Assembly: GCA_016297265.1 (NCBI GenBank)
Contig: JAEDHB010000015.1
Coordinates: forward strand, 1-34,498
Source of the DNA: Butyrivibrio sp.
GTDB lineage: Bacteria > Bacillota > Clostridia > Lachnospirales > Lachnospiraceae
Length of the DNA stretch: 34,498 nucleotides
Direction: 5' to 3'
Shown here one piece after another: positions 23,771 through 30,795 of this stretch. A model generated the notes under the pieces. That model had not been told where the DNA came from. It saw only the letters and a list, made by a program, of their open reading frames with translations, and made no database searches. How positions within the stretch are numbered: the first letter of the stretch is position 1; the number at the start of each line of letters is the position of its first letter. The translations under genes were made by a program, and so were the position numbers.

Positions 23771-24517
23771 TTACTGTTTGGCTTTTGGCTTTGTTGTATT
23801 GCCCTGTTTTGATTTGGATTTTGCTGTATTGGATGAAGACTGTCCGGAGGAGGCAGATTTTTTGGCGGTCTGCTTGGTACCGGAATTCTTCGCCGATGCT
23901 GTCTTGCCGGATTTGGATACATCGCCCGGAGTGTCAATAAGGCACTGAATCAGCTGCTTTTTGAGAAATACATCAAAGCTGAGCATACATATTACGGCAA
24001 AGCGCTGAAGGAATTCGCGTTCCTTTTTGTTAGTGACTTCGTTGAAATATTTGCCTGCCGTTTCGGATTTTTTCATAATGTCTATACTTACCGTTGAAAG
24101 CTGGCTCTTGGTTGAGGCATATATTCCGTTGTAAATATCTTCCATACTTATTCCGCTTTTGTTGTCTGCCGAGTCGAAAAATGAATCGCAAAGAGGCCCC
24201 AGCATATCGTGTATTTCGCTTATGGACAGAATACTTTTAAAATAGTATATGAAAACAAGTATAATCATATGCTCTTTGGAATATTTCTTCTTGTCCGGAG
24301 GCGGAATCAAATTATTCTTGGCGTAATTATTAATCATAGTCTTGGTGAGAATTACATCATCGGACTTGATTTTTGATGCGGACATATGAGTATTCATAAA
24401 AGTAGTAACCTGGTCCATGTATAAGTCGATATTGGGAAATTCTCCCGGACGAATATAATCTATTTTGGTTAATTCTCTCAGTATTCCGGTAATAGTATCG
24501 GTTAATGAATTGGACAT
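23771..24517 (-). CDS. DUF1836 family protein with basic low-complexity tail
   Basis: A 248-residue protein. Residues about 40-190 match DUF1836, with the MerR-like block DVILTKTMINNYAKNNLIPP followed by KKYSKEHM, suggesting a DNA-binding winged helix. The last 48 residues are a Ser/Lys/Thr/Gln/Ala-rich tail (SGKTASAKNSGTKQTAKKSA) without hydrophobic residues, unusual in this family and similar in spirit to the arm of the DUF6465 protein. GAGGAAA precedes the ATG. Function unknown; a transcription regulator is the likely role. Confidence 0.85.
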   Translation of the reverse strand: MSNSLTDTITGILRELTKIDYIRPGEFPNIDLYMDQVTTFMNTHMSASKIKSDDVILTKTMINNYAKNNLIPPPDKKKYSKEHMIILVFIYYFKSILSISEIHDMLGPLCDSFFDSADNKSGISMEDIYNGIYASTKSQLSTVSIDIMKKSETAGKYFNEVTNKKEREFLQRFAVICMLSFDVFLKKQLIQCLIDTPGDVSKSGKTASAKNSGTKQTAKKSASSGQSSSNTAKSKSKQGNTTKPKAKQ

Positions 24518-24570
24518 TGTTTTCCTCGCAAAATTGTATAGTAGTTACATCTCATTATTTTTCACACCTT

Positions 24571-24599
24571 ATTATATAGTATTGAAAACTAGATGACAA
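24571..24599 (-). promoter_or_regulatory. Promoter of the DUF1836 gene
   Basis: On the minus strand TTGTCA (24599-24594), a 17-nt spacer and TATAAT (24576-24571). Confidence 0.7.
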
Positions 24600-24624
24600 G
24601 TATCAAAGACACATTATTTTTGTA

Positions 24625-24653
24625 GTGACACAGGATTTATTTTATAGTATAAT
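24625..24653 (+). promoter_or_regulatory. Promoter of the PspA gene
   Basis: GTGACA (24625-24630), a 17-nt spacer and TATAAT (24648-24653). It lies about 60 nt before the start codon and diverges from the DUF1836 promoter. Confidence 0.65.
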
Positions 24654-24712
24654 ATATTGCGTAGGTCACGGTTGTGGCGATTTTTAATTTGGTTGTAACG
24701 GAGGTAGGTAGA

Positions 24713-25390
24713 ATGGGTATTTTATCGAGATTTAAGGATATTATGTCAGCAAATATCAATGCAATGCTGGACAAATGGGAAGACCCTGAGAAAATGATCG
24801 ACCAGTATATGAGAAATCTTGAGAGCGATTTGGGTAAGGTTAAACAGGAAACAGCTGCTGTTATGGCAGATGAGAAGAGAGCCAAAAGAGAGCTTGATGA
24901 GTGTACGGCTGAGATAGATAAAATGCAGGCTTATGCAGAGAAGGCTGTGGCAGCGGGAAATGATGATGACGCAAGAACATTCCTCACTAAGAAGCAGACA
25001 CTGTTGACAAAGCAGGAAGCTTTACAGCAGGCTTATGACCTGGCGGTGGATAATGCATCCAAGATGAAAGCAATGCATGACAAGCTTGTTAACGATATCA
25101 GCGAGCTCGATATGAGAAGGGATACAATTAAGGCTAAGGTCCGAGTTGCCAAGGCACAGCAGACCGTGAATAAGGTGGGCTCAAGCGTATCCGGTGCTGA
25201 AAAGAATCTGAGTGCGTTCAGCAAAATGGAAGCTAAGGCGGATAAGATGCTGGATGAGGCAAATGCAATGGCAGAACTCAATTCTTCAGGAGAGGAATCT
25301 ACTGTTGAAGCACTTGAAGCAAAATATAAAGTATCATCACCTGCAGTTGATGATGAATTAGCTGCAATCAAAGCTAAGATGGGAATGTAA
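24713..25390 (+). CDS. PspA/IM30 (Vipp1-like) membrane-stress protein
   Basis: A 225-residue helical coiled-coil protein of the PspA/IM30 family. It begins MGILSRFKDIMSANINAMLD, the amphipathic membrane-binding helix and start of the core, followed by KWEDPEKMIDQYMRNLESDL. ESCRT-III-like PspA proteins coat and protect the inner membrane under stress. GGAGG is 8 nt before the ATG at 24713; an in-frame ATG at 24674 lacks a site. A terminator follows closely, so it is largely independent of pcrA downstream. Confidence 0.93.
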   Translation: MGILSRFKDIMSANINAMLDKWEDPEKMIDQYMRNLESDLGKVKQETAAVMADEKRAKRELDECTAEIDKMQAYAEKAVAAGNDDDARTFLTKKQTLLTKQEALQQAYDLAVDNASKMKAMHDKLVNDISELDMRRDTIKAKVRVAKAQQTVNKVGSSVSGAEKNLSAFSKMEAKADKMLDEANAMAELNSSGEESTVEALEAKYKVSSPAVDDELAAIKAKMGM

Positions 25391-25416
25391 TTCAATTTTG
25401 CTTATTATCAAATACT

Positions 25417-25443
25417 AAAGGGTGTGAATAACACCCTTTTTAC
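25417..25443 (+). terminator. Terminator between pspA-like gene and pcrA
   Basis: A perfect 9-bp stem, AAAGGGTGT (25417-25425) and ACACCCTTT (25431-25439), with a 5-nt loop and short T tail. It ends only 15 nt before the pcrA start, so pcrA may depend on read-through or on a promoter within the PspA gene. Confidence 0.8.
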
Positions 25444-25457
25444 ATTTTAGGAGTTAT

Positions 25458-27692
25458 ATGGGAATATACGACAAACTTAACGAACAACAGAAAAAAGCAG
25501 TATTCACTACTGAGGGGCCGGTTCTGCTTCTTGCCGGAGCAGGTTCCGGTAAAACAGGTGTAATAACACACAGAATTGCATATCTTATTGATGAACTGGG
25601 TGTGAATTCATACAATATTCTGGCGATTACTTTTACCAACAAAGCAGCAAAAGAAATGAGGGAAAGAGTTGATACCCTTGTGGGATTTGGGGCAGATGCA
25701 GCATGGATTATGACTTTTCATGCCTGTTGTGTAAGAATACTAAGACGATTCATAGACCGTCTGGGATATGATTTGAATTTTACAATATATGATTCTGATG
25801 ACCAGAAAACGCTGATGAAAGAGGTATGTAAAAGACTGAATATTGATACAAAACAATATAAGGAAAAGGCGCTGCTTTCACAGATATCTTCGGCAAAGGA
25901 CAGACTGGAAACTCCGGATGCGATGTACCAGAATGCGCACAATGATTATAACAGGATGAGGGTTGCTGAGGTCTACAGGGTGTATCAGGAACAGCTAAAG
26001 AGCAATAATGCGGTTGATTTCGATGATATTATCTGCCTTACAGTGCAGCTTTTTGAGGAAAATCCTGATGTCCTTGAGTATTATCAGGAAAGATTCAAAT
26101 ATGTTATGGTTGACGAGTATCAGGATACCAATACAGCACAGTTTAAGCTTATCAGGCTTCTTGCAGGCAAGTACAATAACCTGTGCGTGGTTGGTGATGA
26201 TGACCAGTCCATATACAAATTCCGTGGTGCCAATATTCAGAATATTCTCAATTTTGAGCAGTTTTACGGTAATGCCGAGGTTATTAAGCTGGAGCAGAAT
26301 TATCGTTCATCTCAAAATATTCTTGATGCTGCCAACTATGTTATCAAAAACAATATCGGCAGAAAGAATAAGAGTCTTTGGACGGATGCCGGAGAGGGCG
26401 ACAAAATCAGTTTTGACCTCTATGAAAACGGCTATCTTGAGGCCGACGGAATTGCGATTGACATTGCGTCAAAGGTGAGGGACGGATTTGATTACAATGA
26501 TTTTGCCGTATTGTACAGAACCAATGCGCAGTCAAGAAGTATAGAAGAAAAGCTCCTTGAGCATAATATTCCATACAGAATATATGGAGGAATCAATTTC
26601 TACAGCAGAAAAGAAATCAAAGATGTTCTGGCATATTTGAAAACAATAGATAACGGCAGGGATGATCTGGCGGTTAAAAGAATACTGAATGTTCCCAAAA
26701 GAGGAATAGGCACCACCAGTATGGATAAGATACAGAACTATGCATACTACAATGAAATCAGTTTTTTTGATGCATTGTGCAGGGGTGAGGAGATACCTAC
26801 ACTGGGTAAAACAGTGGCCAAAATTGATCCTTTTGTCAATATGATAAGGAAATTCAGAAGCAATCTTCATGACATATCAATTGCCGAACTCATTCAAAAT
26901 ATCGTTGAGGAAACAGGATATCTTGATTATCTGGCAGATACGGATACACCGGAGCAGGTGGAGGAGAGGAGTCTCAACATCGACGAACTTGTATCCAAGG
27001 CGGCCATATATGAGCAGACAGAAGATGAACCTACGCTTGCCGGTTTCCTTGAGGAGGTTGCGCTGGTAGCGGACATTGATAATCTCGACAGTGAAAACAA
27101 TACGGTTTCCCTCATGACAATTCACAGTGCGAAGGGACTTGAATTTCCTGTGGTGTATATGGCAGGGATGGAGGATGGCCTTTTTCCAAGCTATATGTCA
27201 ATATCAGCCGAAAACAATGATGAGGTTGAAGAAGAGAGAAGACTGTGCTATGTAGGAATTACCAGAGCAAAACAAAAGCTTGTCCTGAGTGCTGCCAAGG
27301 TCAGAATGATTCGCGGCGAACTCCACGCAAACAGAGTGTCAAGATTTGTCAATGAGATTCCAAAAGAGTACATCCAGAGTAGTGACCGCTCGCTCAAAAG
27401 AAGCATGAATTATACGACGCGAAGCACGGAGGAATTCATGGCACCACCGAGACAGTCCTCACAGGTGGCTTTTAAATCTTTTCAAAAGGATAATATTTCA
27501 AAAGGTGCTCCGGAGATTAACGGTTCTCTCGATTATGCGGTTGGGGATACCGTAAAACACATTAAATTCGGCACGGGAATTGTCAAAGAGATAAAGGCCG
27601 GTGGCAGGGATTTTGAGGTTACCGTGGATTTTGAAACCGCGGGAACAAGAAAAATGTTTGCTGCTTTTGCAAAATTGACAAAAATTTCATAA
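25458..27692 (+). CDS. pcrA: ATP-dependent DNA helicase PcrA/UvrD
   Basis: A 744-residue superfamily 1A 3'-5' helicase used in DNA repair and clearing replication or transcription conflicts. The motifs are in order: Q-motif LNEQQKKAV, Walker A AGAGSGKT (26-33), VDEYQDTN (Walker B), GDDDQSIYKFRGA, LEQNYRSSQNIL, VSLMTIHSAKGLEFPVVYM and YVGITRAKQKL. The C-terminal PcrA/UvrD Tudor-like domain that binds RNA polymerase is present (YAVGDTVKHIKFGTGIVKEI). Length is typical. TAGGAG is the ribosome site. Confidence 0.96.
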   Translation: MGIYDKLNEQQKKAVFTTEGPVLLLAGAGSGKTGVITHRIAYLIDELGVNSYNILAITFTNKAAKEMRERVDTLVGFGADAAWIMTFHACCVRILRRFIDRLGYDLNFTIYDSDDQKTLMKEVCKRLNIDTKQYKEKALLSQISSAKDRLETPDAMYQNAHNDYNRMRVAEVYRVYQEQLKSNNAVDFDDIICLTVQLFEENPDVLEYYQERFKYVMVDEYQDTNTAQFKLIRLLAGKYNNLCVVGDDDQSIYKFRGANIQNILNFEQFYGNAEVIKLEQNYRSSQNILDAANYVIKNNIGRKNKSLWTDAGEGDKISFDLYENGYLEADGIAIDIASKVRDGFDYNDFAVLYRTNAQSRSIEEKLLEHNIPYRIYGGINFYSRKEIKDVLAYLKTIDNGRDDLAVKRILNVPKRGIGTTSMDKIQNYAYYNEISFFDALCRGEEIPTLGKTVAKIDPFVNMIRKFRSNLHDISIAELIQNIVEETGYLDYLADTDTPEQVEERSLNIDELVSKAAIYEQTEDEPTLAGFLEEVALVADIDNLDSENNTVSLMTIHSAKGLEFPVVYMAGMEDGLFPSYMSISAENNDEVEEERRLCYVGITRAKQKLVLSAAKVRMIRGELHANRVSRFVNEIPKEYIQSSDRSLKRSMNYTTRSTEEFMAPPRQSSQVAFKSFQKDNISKGAPEINGSLDYAVGDTVKHIKFGTGIVKEIKAGGRDFEVTVDFETAGTRKMFAAFAKLTKIS

Positions 27693-27721
27693 TTTCGTAT
27701 GGAAAAATAGTTTATTATATG

Positions 27722-27750
27722 TTAGAATGTAATTAGTTATTAAGTATAAT
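27722..27750 (+). promoter_or_regulatory. Possible promoter of the small acidic-tail membrane protein
   Basis: TTAGAA (27722-27727), a 17-nt spacer and TATAAT (27745-27750), about 28 nt before the start. Confidence 0.45.
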
Positions 27751-27777
27751 GTGTTTTGGACATAGAAAGGAAATAAT

Positions 27778-28020
27778 ATGAAGAAAATTAGTGATATTAT
27801 TACAGACGGAGATTTATGTGATCTTGTTGAACAGGTACAGGAAGCCGGAGAAGAAGCACCAAAGTCAAAGAATAAGGCACTTAAGATTTTCGCAGTATTA
27901 GGTGTTATCGCCGCTGTTGCAGGTATTGCATTTGCAATTTACAGATACTTCAAACCGGATTACCTCGAGGATTATGAGGATGAGTTTGAGGATGACGATT
28001 TCGCAGATGATGAAGAATAA
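27778..28020 (+). CDS. Small single-span membrane protein with acidic C-terminus
   Basis: An 80-residue protein. A polar N-terminus (MKKISDIITDGDLCDLVEQV) is followed by one membrane segment (about 35-53, IFAVLGVIAAVAGIAFAIY) and a tail in which most residues are Asp or Glu (DYEDEFEDDDFADDEE). I recall similar small proteins in Lachnospiraceae but no function. AAAGGAA is 8 nt before the ATG, it has its own promoter and terminator, and codon use looks normal, so it is a real gene. Confidence 0.8.
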   Translation: MKKISDIITDGDLCDLVEQVQEAGEEAPKSKNKALKIFAVLGVIAAVAGIAFAIYRYFKPDYLEDYEDEFEDDDFADDEE

Positions 28021-28048
28021 TCTTTAATCTGTTGACTAGAATTTTTAT

Positions 28049-28093
28049 AGCGGAAAACAGTGGCGAATGTTCGAACTGCTTTTCCGCTTTTGT
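28049..28093 (+). terminator. Terminator after the small membrane protein
   Basis: A stem with one bulged base joins AGCGGAAAACAGT (28049-28061) to ACTGCTTTTCCGCT (28075-28088), followed by TTTG. The T tail is short. Confidence 0.7.
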
Positions 28094-28138
28094 TATGGAT
28101 ATGAACTCCGACCGGAGTGACATTAGCGGGAGGTTTGA

Positions 28139-28525
28139 ATGAATAAGAAGGCACGCAATGAGTTTATTTGGCTGATTGCAGGATTGCTTATGATTATTGT
28201 TGCAACAGCACTATTCCTGGCAAAGGCACAGATAAAGTGTGGATTAGTGGAAGGAAATGCATATACATGGTGGCAGAGATGTATTGTTTTACTGCCGTTG
28301 TTTGCAGGTATTATTCTAATGATTACCAATCCTCACAAGCCGGTTCCTAAGCTTGTGGCAGGAATTGGTGTGCTTGTGATAATTGTTATGATTATTATCA
28401 GCACCACTATCGTTCTCAAAGAACGTATTTCTGCTATCAGATGGATAATATGTATTTTGCTGTGGTTAATTGGCAGCTTTATATGTGTTGCCACATTGGT
28501 ATTAAATAGTAGGAAGAGAAAATAA
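28139..28525 (+). CDS. Uncharacterised four-span membrane protein upstream of rlmD
   Basis: A 128-residue hydrophobic protein with about four membrane segments (near 9-28, 48-62, 71-89, 98-121) and a basic end (LNSRKRK). No family is recognised. GGGAGG stands before the ATG, and its TAA overlaps the rlmD ATG (TAATG), so the two are translationally coupled. A link to RNA modification is only positional. Confidence 0.75.
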   Translation: MNKKARNEFIWLIAGLLMIIVATALFLAKAQIKCGLVEGNAYTWWQRCIVLLPLFAGIILMITNPHKPVPKLVAGIGVLVIIVMIIISTTIVLKERISAIRWIICILLWLIGSFICVATLVLNSRKRK

Positions 28526-29883
28526 TGAAAAAAGGACAGATTTATTCGGGAACAGTTGAAAATATTGCGTTTCCTAACAAGGGAATTGTCAAATGTGAGG
28601 ACAAAAAAGTTATAGTTAAGAATGTGATTCCCGGACAGAAAATAAGTTTTGTAATTAATAAAAAGCATGGTGACAAATGTGAGGGTAGACTTCTTGAAAC
28701 GGAAGAAAAATCACCTTTAGAGGTGAATGAGAAGGCTTGCCCTCATTTTGGTGTGTGCGGAGGCTGTCTGTACCAGTCCCTCTTGTACGAACAGCAGTTG
28801 GAAATTAAGAAAAAACAGGTAAAAGAACTTATTGATGCAGTATGTGATGACTACGATTTTGAGGGGATTATTGGAAGCCCCGAAATTGATGCTTACCGCA
28901 ATAAGATGGAATTTTCTTTTGGCGATGAATACAAGGATGGTCCGCTTGCTTTAGGCATGCATAAAAGGGGCAGCTTTTACGATATTGCAAATGTGGATGA
29001 GTGCCGTATTGTTGATTCGGATATTCGCAAAATTCTCACTGCCACAGAAGACTATTTTAAAAAATCAGGACTTAGTTACTATCACAAAATGAAACATGAG
29101 GGCTATCTGAGACATCTGATGGTGCGTAAGGCGAAGAAAACAGGCGAGATTATGGTGGACCTTGTTACAAGTACCCAGTGCAGCCCTGACCTTAACCCTT
29201 GGGTTGACCTTCTGCTCTCTCTGGAATATGATGGCAGACTTGTGAGTATCCTGAATACAAAGAATGATTCTTTGGCGGATGTTGTCTCTGATGAGGGAAC
29301 AGATATTTTATTTGGACAGGATTATATTACTGAGGGATTGTTTGACCTTGAATTTAAGATTACTCCTTTTTCCTTCTTTCAGACCAATACGCTTGGAGCA
29401 GAGCTTTTATATTCAAAGGTTCGCGAATACATAGGAGAATTCAACGGTAATACAGTATTTGATCTGTACAGCGGAACAGGTACTATTGCACAGGTCCTTG
29501 CACCGGTTGCAAATAAAGTTGTTGGTGTTGAGATTGTTGAAGAGGCTGTGAAGTCGGCAAGAATCAACGCTGAAAAGAATGGTATCAATAATTGTGAATT
29601 CATAGCAGGAGATGTTCTTAAAGTTGTGGGAACACTTGAGGATAAGCCGGATCTCATTGTGCTTGATCCGCCAAGAGATGGAATTCATCCAAAGGCTATC
29701 GGACCGATTATTGATTTTGGCGTTGACAGGATTGTATATGTCTCCTGCAAGCCTACCAGTCTGGCAAGGGATTTGGAAATCTTTCAGGCAAGGGGGTACA
29801 GAGTGGTTAAGGTTTGTTGCGTGGACATGTTCCCGGCAACAGCCAATGTGGAGACGGTGGTTCTTTTGTCCAAAACTTCATGA
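28525..29883 (+). CDS. rlmD: 23S rRNA (uracil-C5)-methyltransferase, RlmD/TrmA family
   Basis: A 452-residue SAM-dependent RNA m5U methyltransferase. An N-terminal TRAM domain is followed by the iron-sulfur cluster cysteines (C72, C78, C81 in ACPHFGVCGGCLYQ and a later one in DECRIV). Then come the Rossmann motif FDLYSGTGTIAQVL, the DPPRDGIHPKAIG motif and the nucleophile in VYVSCKPTSLARDL. RlmD-type enzymes modify 23S rRNA; the exact uridine cannot be told from RlmCD or TrmA-like relatives by eye. The catalytic part ends normally at ANVETVVLLSK, but a frameshift directly after it removes a C-terminal extension that Lachnospiraceae homologues often carry. Confidence 0.9.
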   Translation: MKKGQIYSGTVENIAFPNKGIVKCEDKKVIVKNVIPGQKISFVINKKHGDKCEGRLLETEEKSPLEVNEKACPHFGVCGGCLYQSLLYEQQLEIKKKQVKELIDAVCDDYDFEGIIGSPEIDAYRNKMEFSFGDEYKDGPLALGMHKRGSFYDIANVDECRIVDSDIRKILTATEDYFKKSGLSYYHKMKHEGYLRHLMVRKAKKTGEIMVDLVTSTQCSPDLNPWVDLLLSLEYDGRLVSILNTKNDSLADVVSDEGTDILFGQDYITEGLFDLEFKITPFSFFQTNTLGAELLYSKVREYIGEFNGNTVFDLYSGTGTIAQVLAPVANKVVGVEIVEEAVKSARINAEKNGINNCEFIAGDVLKVVGTLEDKPDLIVLDPPRDGIHPKAIGPIIDFGVDRIVYVSCKPTSLARDLEIFQARGYRVVKVCCVDMFPATANVETVVLLSKTS

Positions 29884-30070
29884 AGCGAAGCATCATATGA
29901 ATGTAACTCTTGATATGGACGAGTTGGATATTACATCTGCGGAGGGTAAAGCAACGTATGAGTAAATCAAGACATATGTGGCTGAGCATAATGATGGTGT
30001 GAAAGTTCAAATCTGTATATTGCACAGGTTAAGGCTAAGTATGGAATTATAGAGCGTGAGAATTATTTTA
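29872..30070 (+). pseudogene. Decayed C-terminal extension of rlmD
   Basis: Reading past the rlmD stop in shifted frames gives the pieces KLHEAKHHMNVTLDMDELD, ITSAEGKATYE, IKTYVAEH and SNLYIAQVKAKYGIIERENY, which together resemble the HTH-like extension that I recall following RlmD-type enzymes in Lachnospiraceae. Three lesions separate them: one extra A in the AAAA run at 29872-29875, a TAA at 29963-29965 where the family has Glu (GAA), and a one-base loss near 30006. The similarity to the extension is from memory; the frame shifts are seen directly. Confidence 0.75.
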
Positions 30071-30229
30071 ATAATAAAATTAGTATCAGTAAAAACAGCG
30101 TATTTGTAAAGAAAGTTGGATACAAATATGCTGTTCTTTTGATGCAAATAAGAGAATGAACTGTTTATGACAGAAAATTTGTAAATTTAATATCACTCGG
30201 AAATATTATAGCAAAATATGCAGATGTTG

Positions 30230-30258
30230 TTGACTATCCAAATATATGGTGCTAATCT
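30230..30258 (+). promoter_or_regulatory. Promoter of the Xre repressor gene
   Basis: TTGACT (30230-30235), a 17-nt spacer and TAATCT (30253-30258). The first palindrome begins 2 nt after the -10, over the expected transcription start. Confidence 0.6.
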
Positions 30259-30260
30259 AT

Positions 30261-30310
30261 TCGTAGATACGAGATACATATAAATGATTAATATACTCGT
30301 ATATACGAGT
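30261..30310 (+). promoter_or_regulatory. Paired palindromic operators of the Xre repressor
   Basis: Two copies of CGTA-N2-TACGA: TCGTAGATACGA (30261-30272) and the perfect 16-bp palindrome ACTCGTATATACGAGT (30295-30310). Their centres are 36 bp apart. The pair lies between the promoter and the repressor start, which is the usual place for an autoregulatory operator. Confidence 0.75.
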
Positions 30311-30329
30311 GAATAGATGGAGAGATAGT

Positions 30330-30704
30330 ATGATTATCAGTGAAAGAATATTTAAAATTTTAAAAGATAAAAATATGTCACAGAATGCTTTTGCAAAACA
30401 GGTAGGTTTGGCAAGCAGTACTATAAGTGATTGGAAGACGAAGAAGACTAATCCATCAGCGGATAAGATTATGGATATCTGTATGGTATTGGAAGTGACA
30501 CCGGAACAGTTGCTAACTGGAAAAGGTATTGATGAAGACTATGTAGAGCACAAGCCTAAGAAAGCTAAGGCAGAGCCTGAAATATCTAAGGCTGATATCC
30601 GTATTATAGAGGACATTCACGCTATGAAGGATGCACAGCGAAAAAGACTCATGAAGTATATGGAGGCTTTGAAGCAGATAGAAGCATTGGAGGATATGGA
30701 GTGA
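30330..30704 (+). CDS. Xre-family helix-turn-helix repressor
   Basis: A 124-residue protein with an N-terminal cro/C1-type helix-turn-helix (about 4-62: MSQNAFAKQVGLASSTISDW), a lysine-rich linker and a helical C-terminus (ADIRIIEDIHAMKDAQRKRL) likely for dimerisation. It resembles phage and mobile-element repressors. The ATG at 30330 has GGAGA about 8 nt upstream; an in-frame GTG at 30309 overlaps the operator and is unlikely. Its stop codon touches the first inverted repeat of the ORF6N locus. It probably represses itself and perhaps the ORF6N gene. Confidence 0.9.
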   Translation: MIISERIFKILKDKNMSQNAFAKQVGLASSTISDWKTKKTNPSADKIMDICMVLEVTPEQLLTGKGIDEDYVEHKPKKAKAEPEISKADIRIIEDIHAMKDAQRKRLMKYMEALKQIEALEDME

Positions 30705-30732
30705 TTCAAGGTGCAAAAATTGCACCTTGAAT
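30704..30732 (+). repeat. Inverted repeat IR1 between repressor and ORF6N genes
   Basis: Perfect 13-bp arms, ATTCAAGGTGCAA (30704-30716) and TTGCACCTTGAAT (30720-30732), with a 3-nt AAA spacer. No T run follows, so it is not a simple terminator. Its core matches IR3 inside the ORF6N gene. Confidence 0.95.
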
Positions 30733-30739
30733 CTGGAGA

Positions 30740-30770
30740 AACTTGATGTCGAAAATTTCGATATCAAGTT
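30740..30770 (+). repeat. Inverted repeat IR2 upstream of the ORF6N gene
   Basis: 15-bp arms with one mismatch (a G-T pair in RNA), AACTTGATGTCGAAA (30740-30754) and TTTCGATATCAAGTT (30756-30770), with a 1-nt spacer. The outer AACTTGA...TCAAGTT is identical in pattern to IR3. It lies in the leader 26 nt before the start codon. Confidence 0.95.
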
Positions 30771-30795
30771 AAAGACAAAAGATTGGAGGGAGACT

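Larger units (their letters stand above)
30071..30329 (+). other. Gene-free stretch between the rlmD remnant and the Xre repressor
   Basis: AT-rich DNA with no credible gene. The first 90 nt stay open in the frame of the last remnant piece (to TGA at about 30157) but resemble nothing known to me. The rest holds the repressor promoter and two palindromic operators. Confidence 0.6.

Noticed and set aside
28049..28138. Riboswitch upstream of the four-span membrane protein
   Set aside because: The only structure is the terminator of the preceding gene and a tiny CTCC/GGAG hairpin.
30704..30732. IR1 as a rho-independent terminator of the repressor gene
   Set aside because: There is no T run on either side, and its sequence matches a palindrome inside the next gene, pointing to another role.
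30727..30795. ORF6N gene beginning at 30727
   Set aside because: No ribosome site there; the extension would only encode the palindromes, while ATG at 30796 follows GGAGGGAG.
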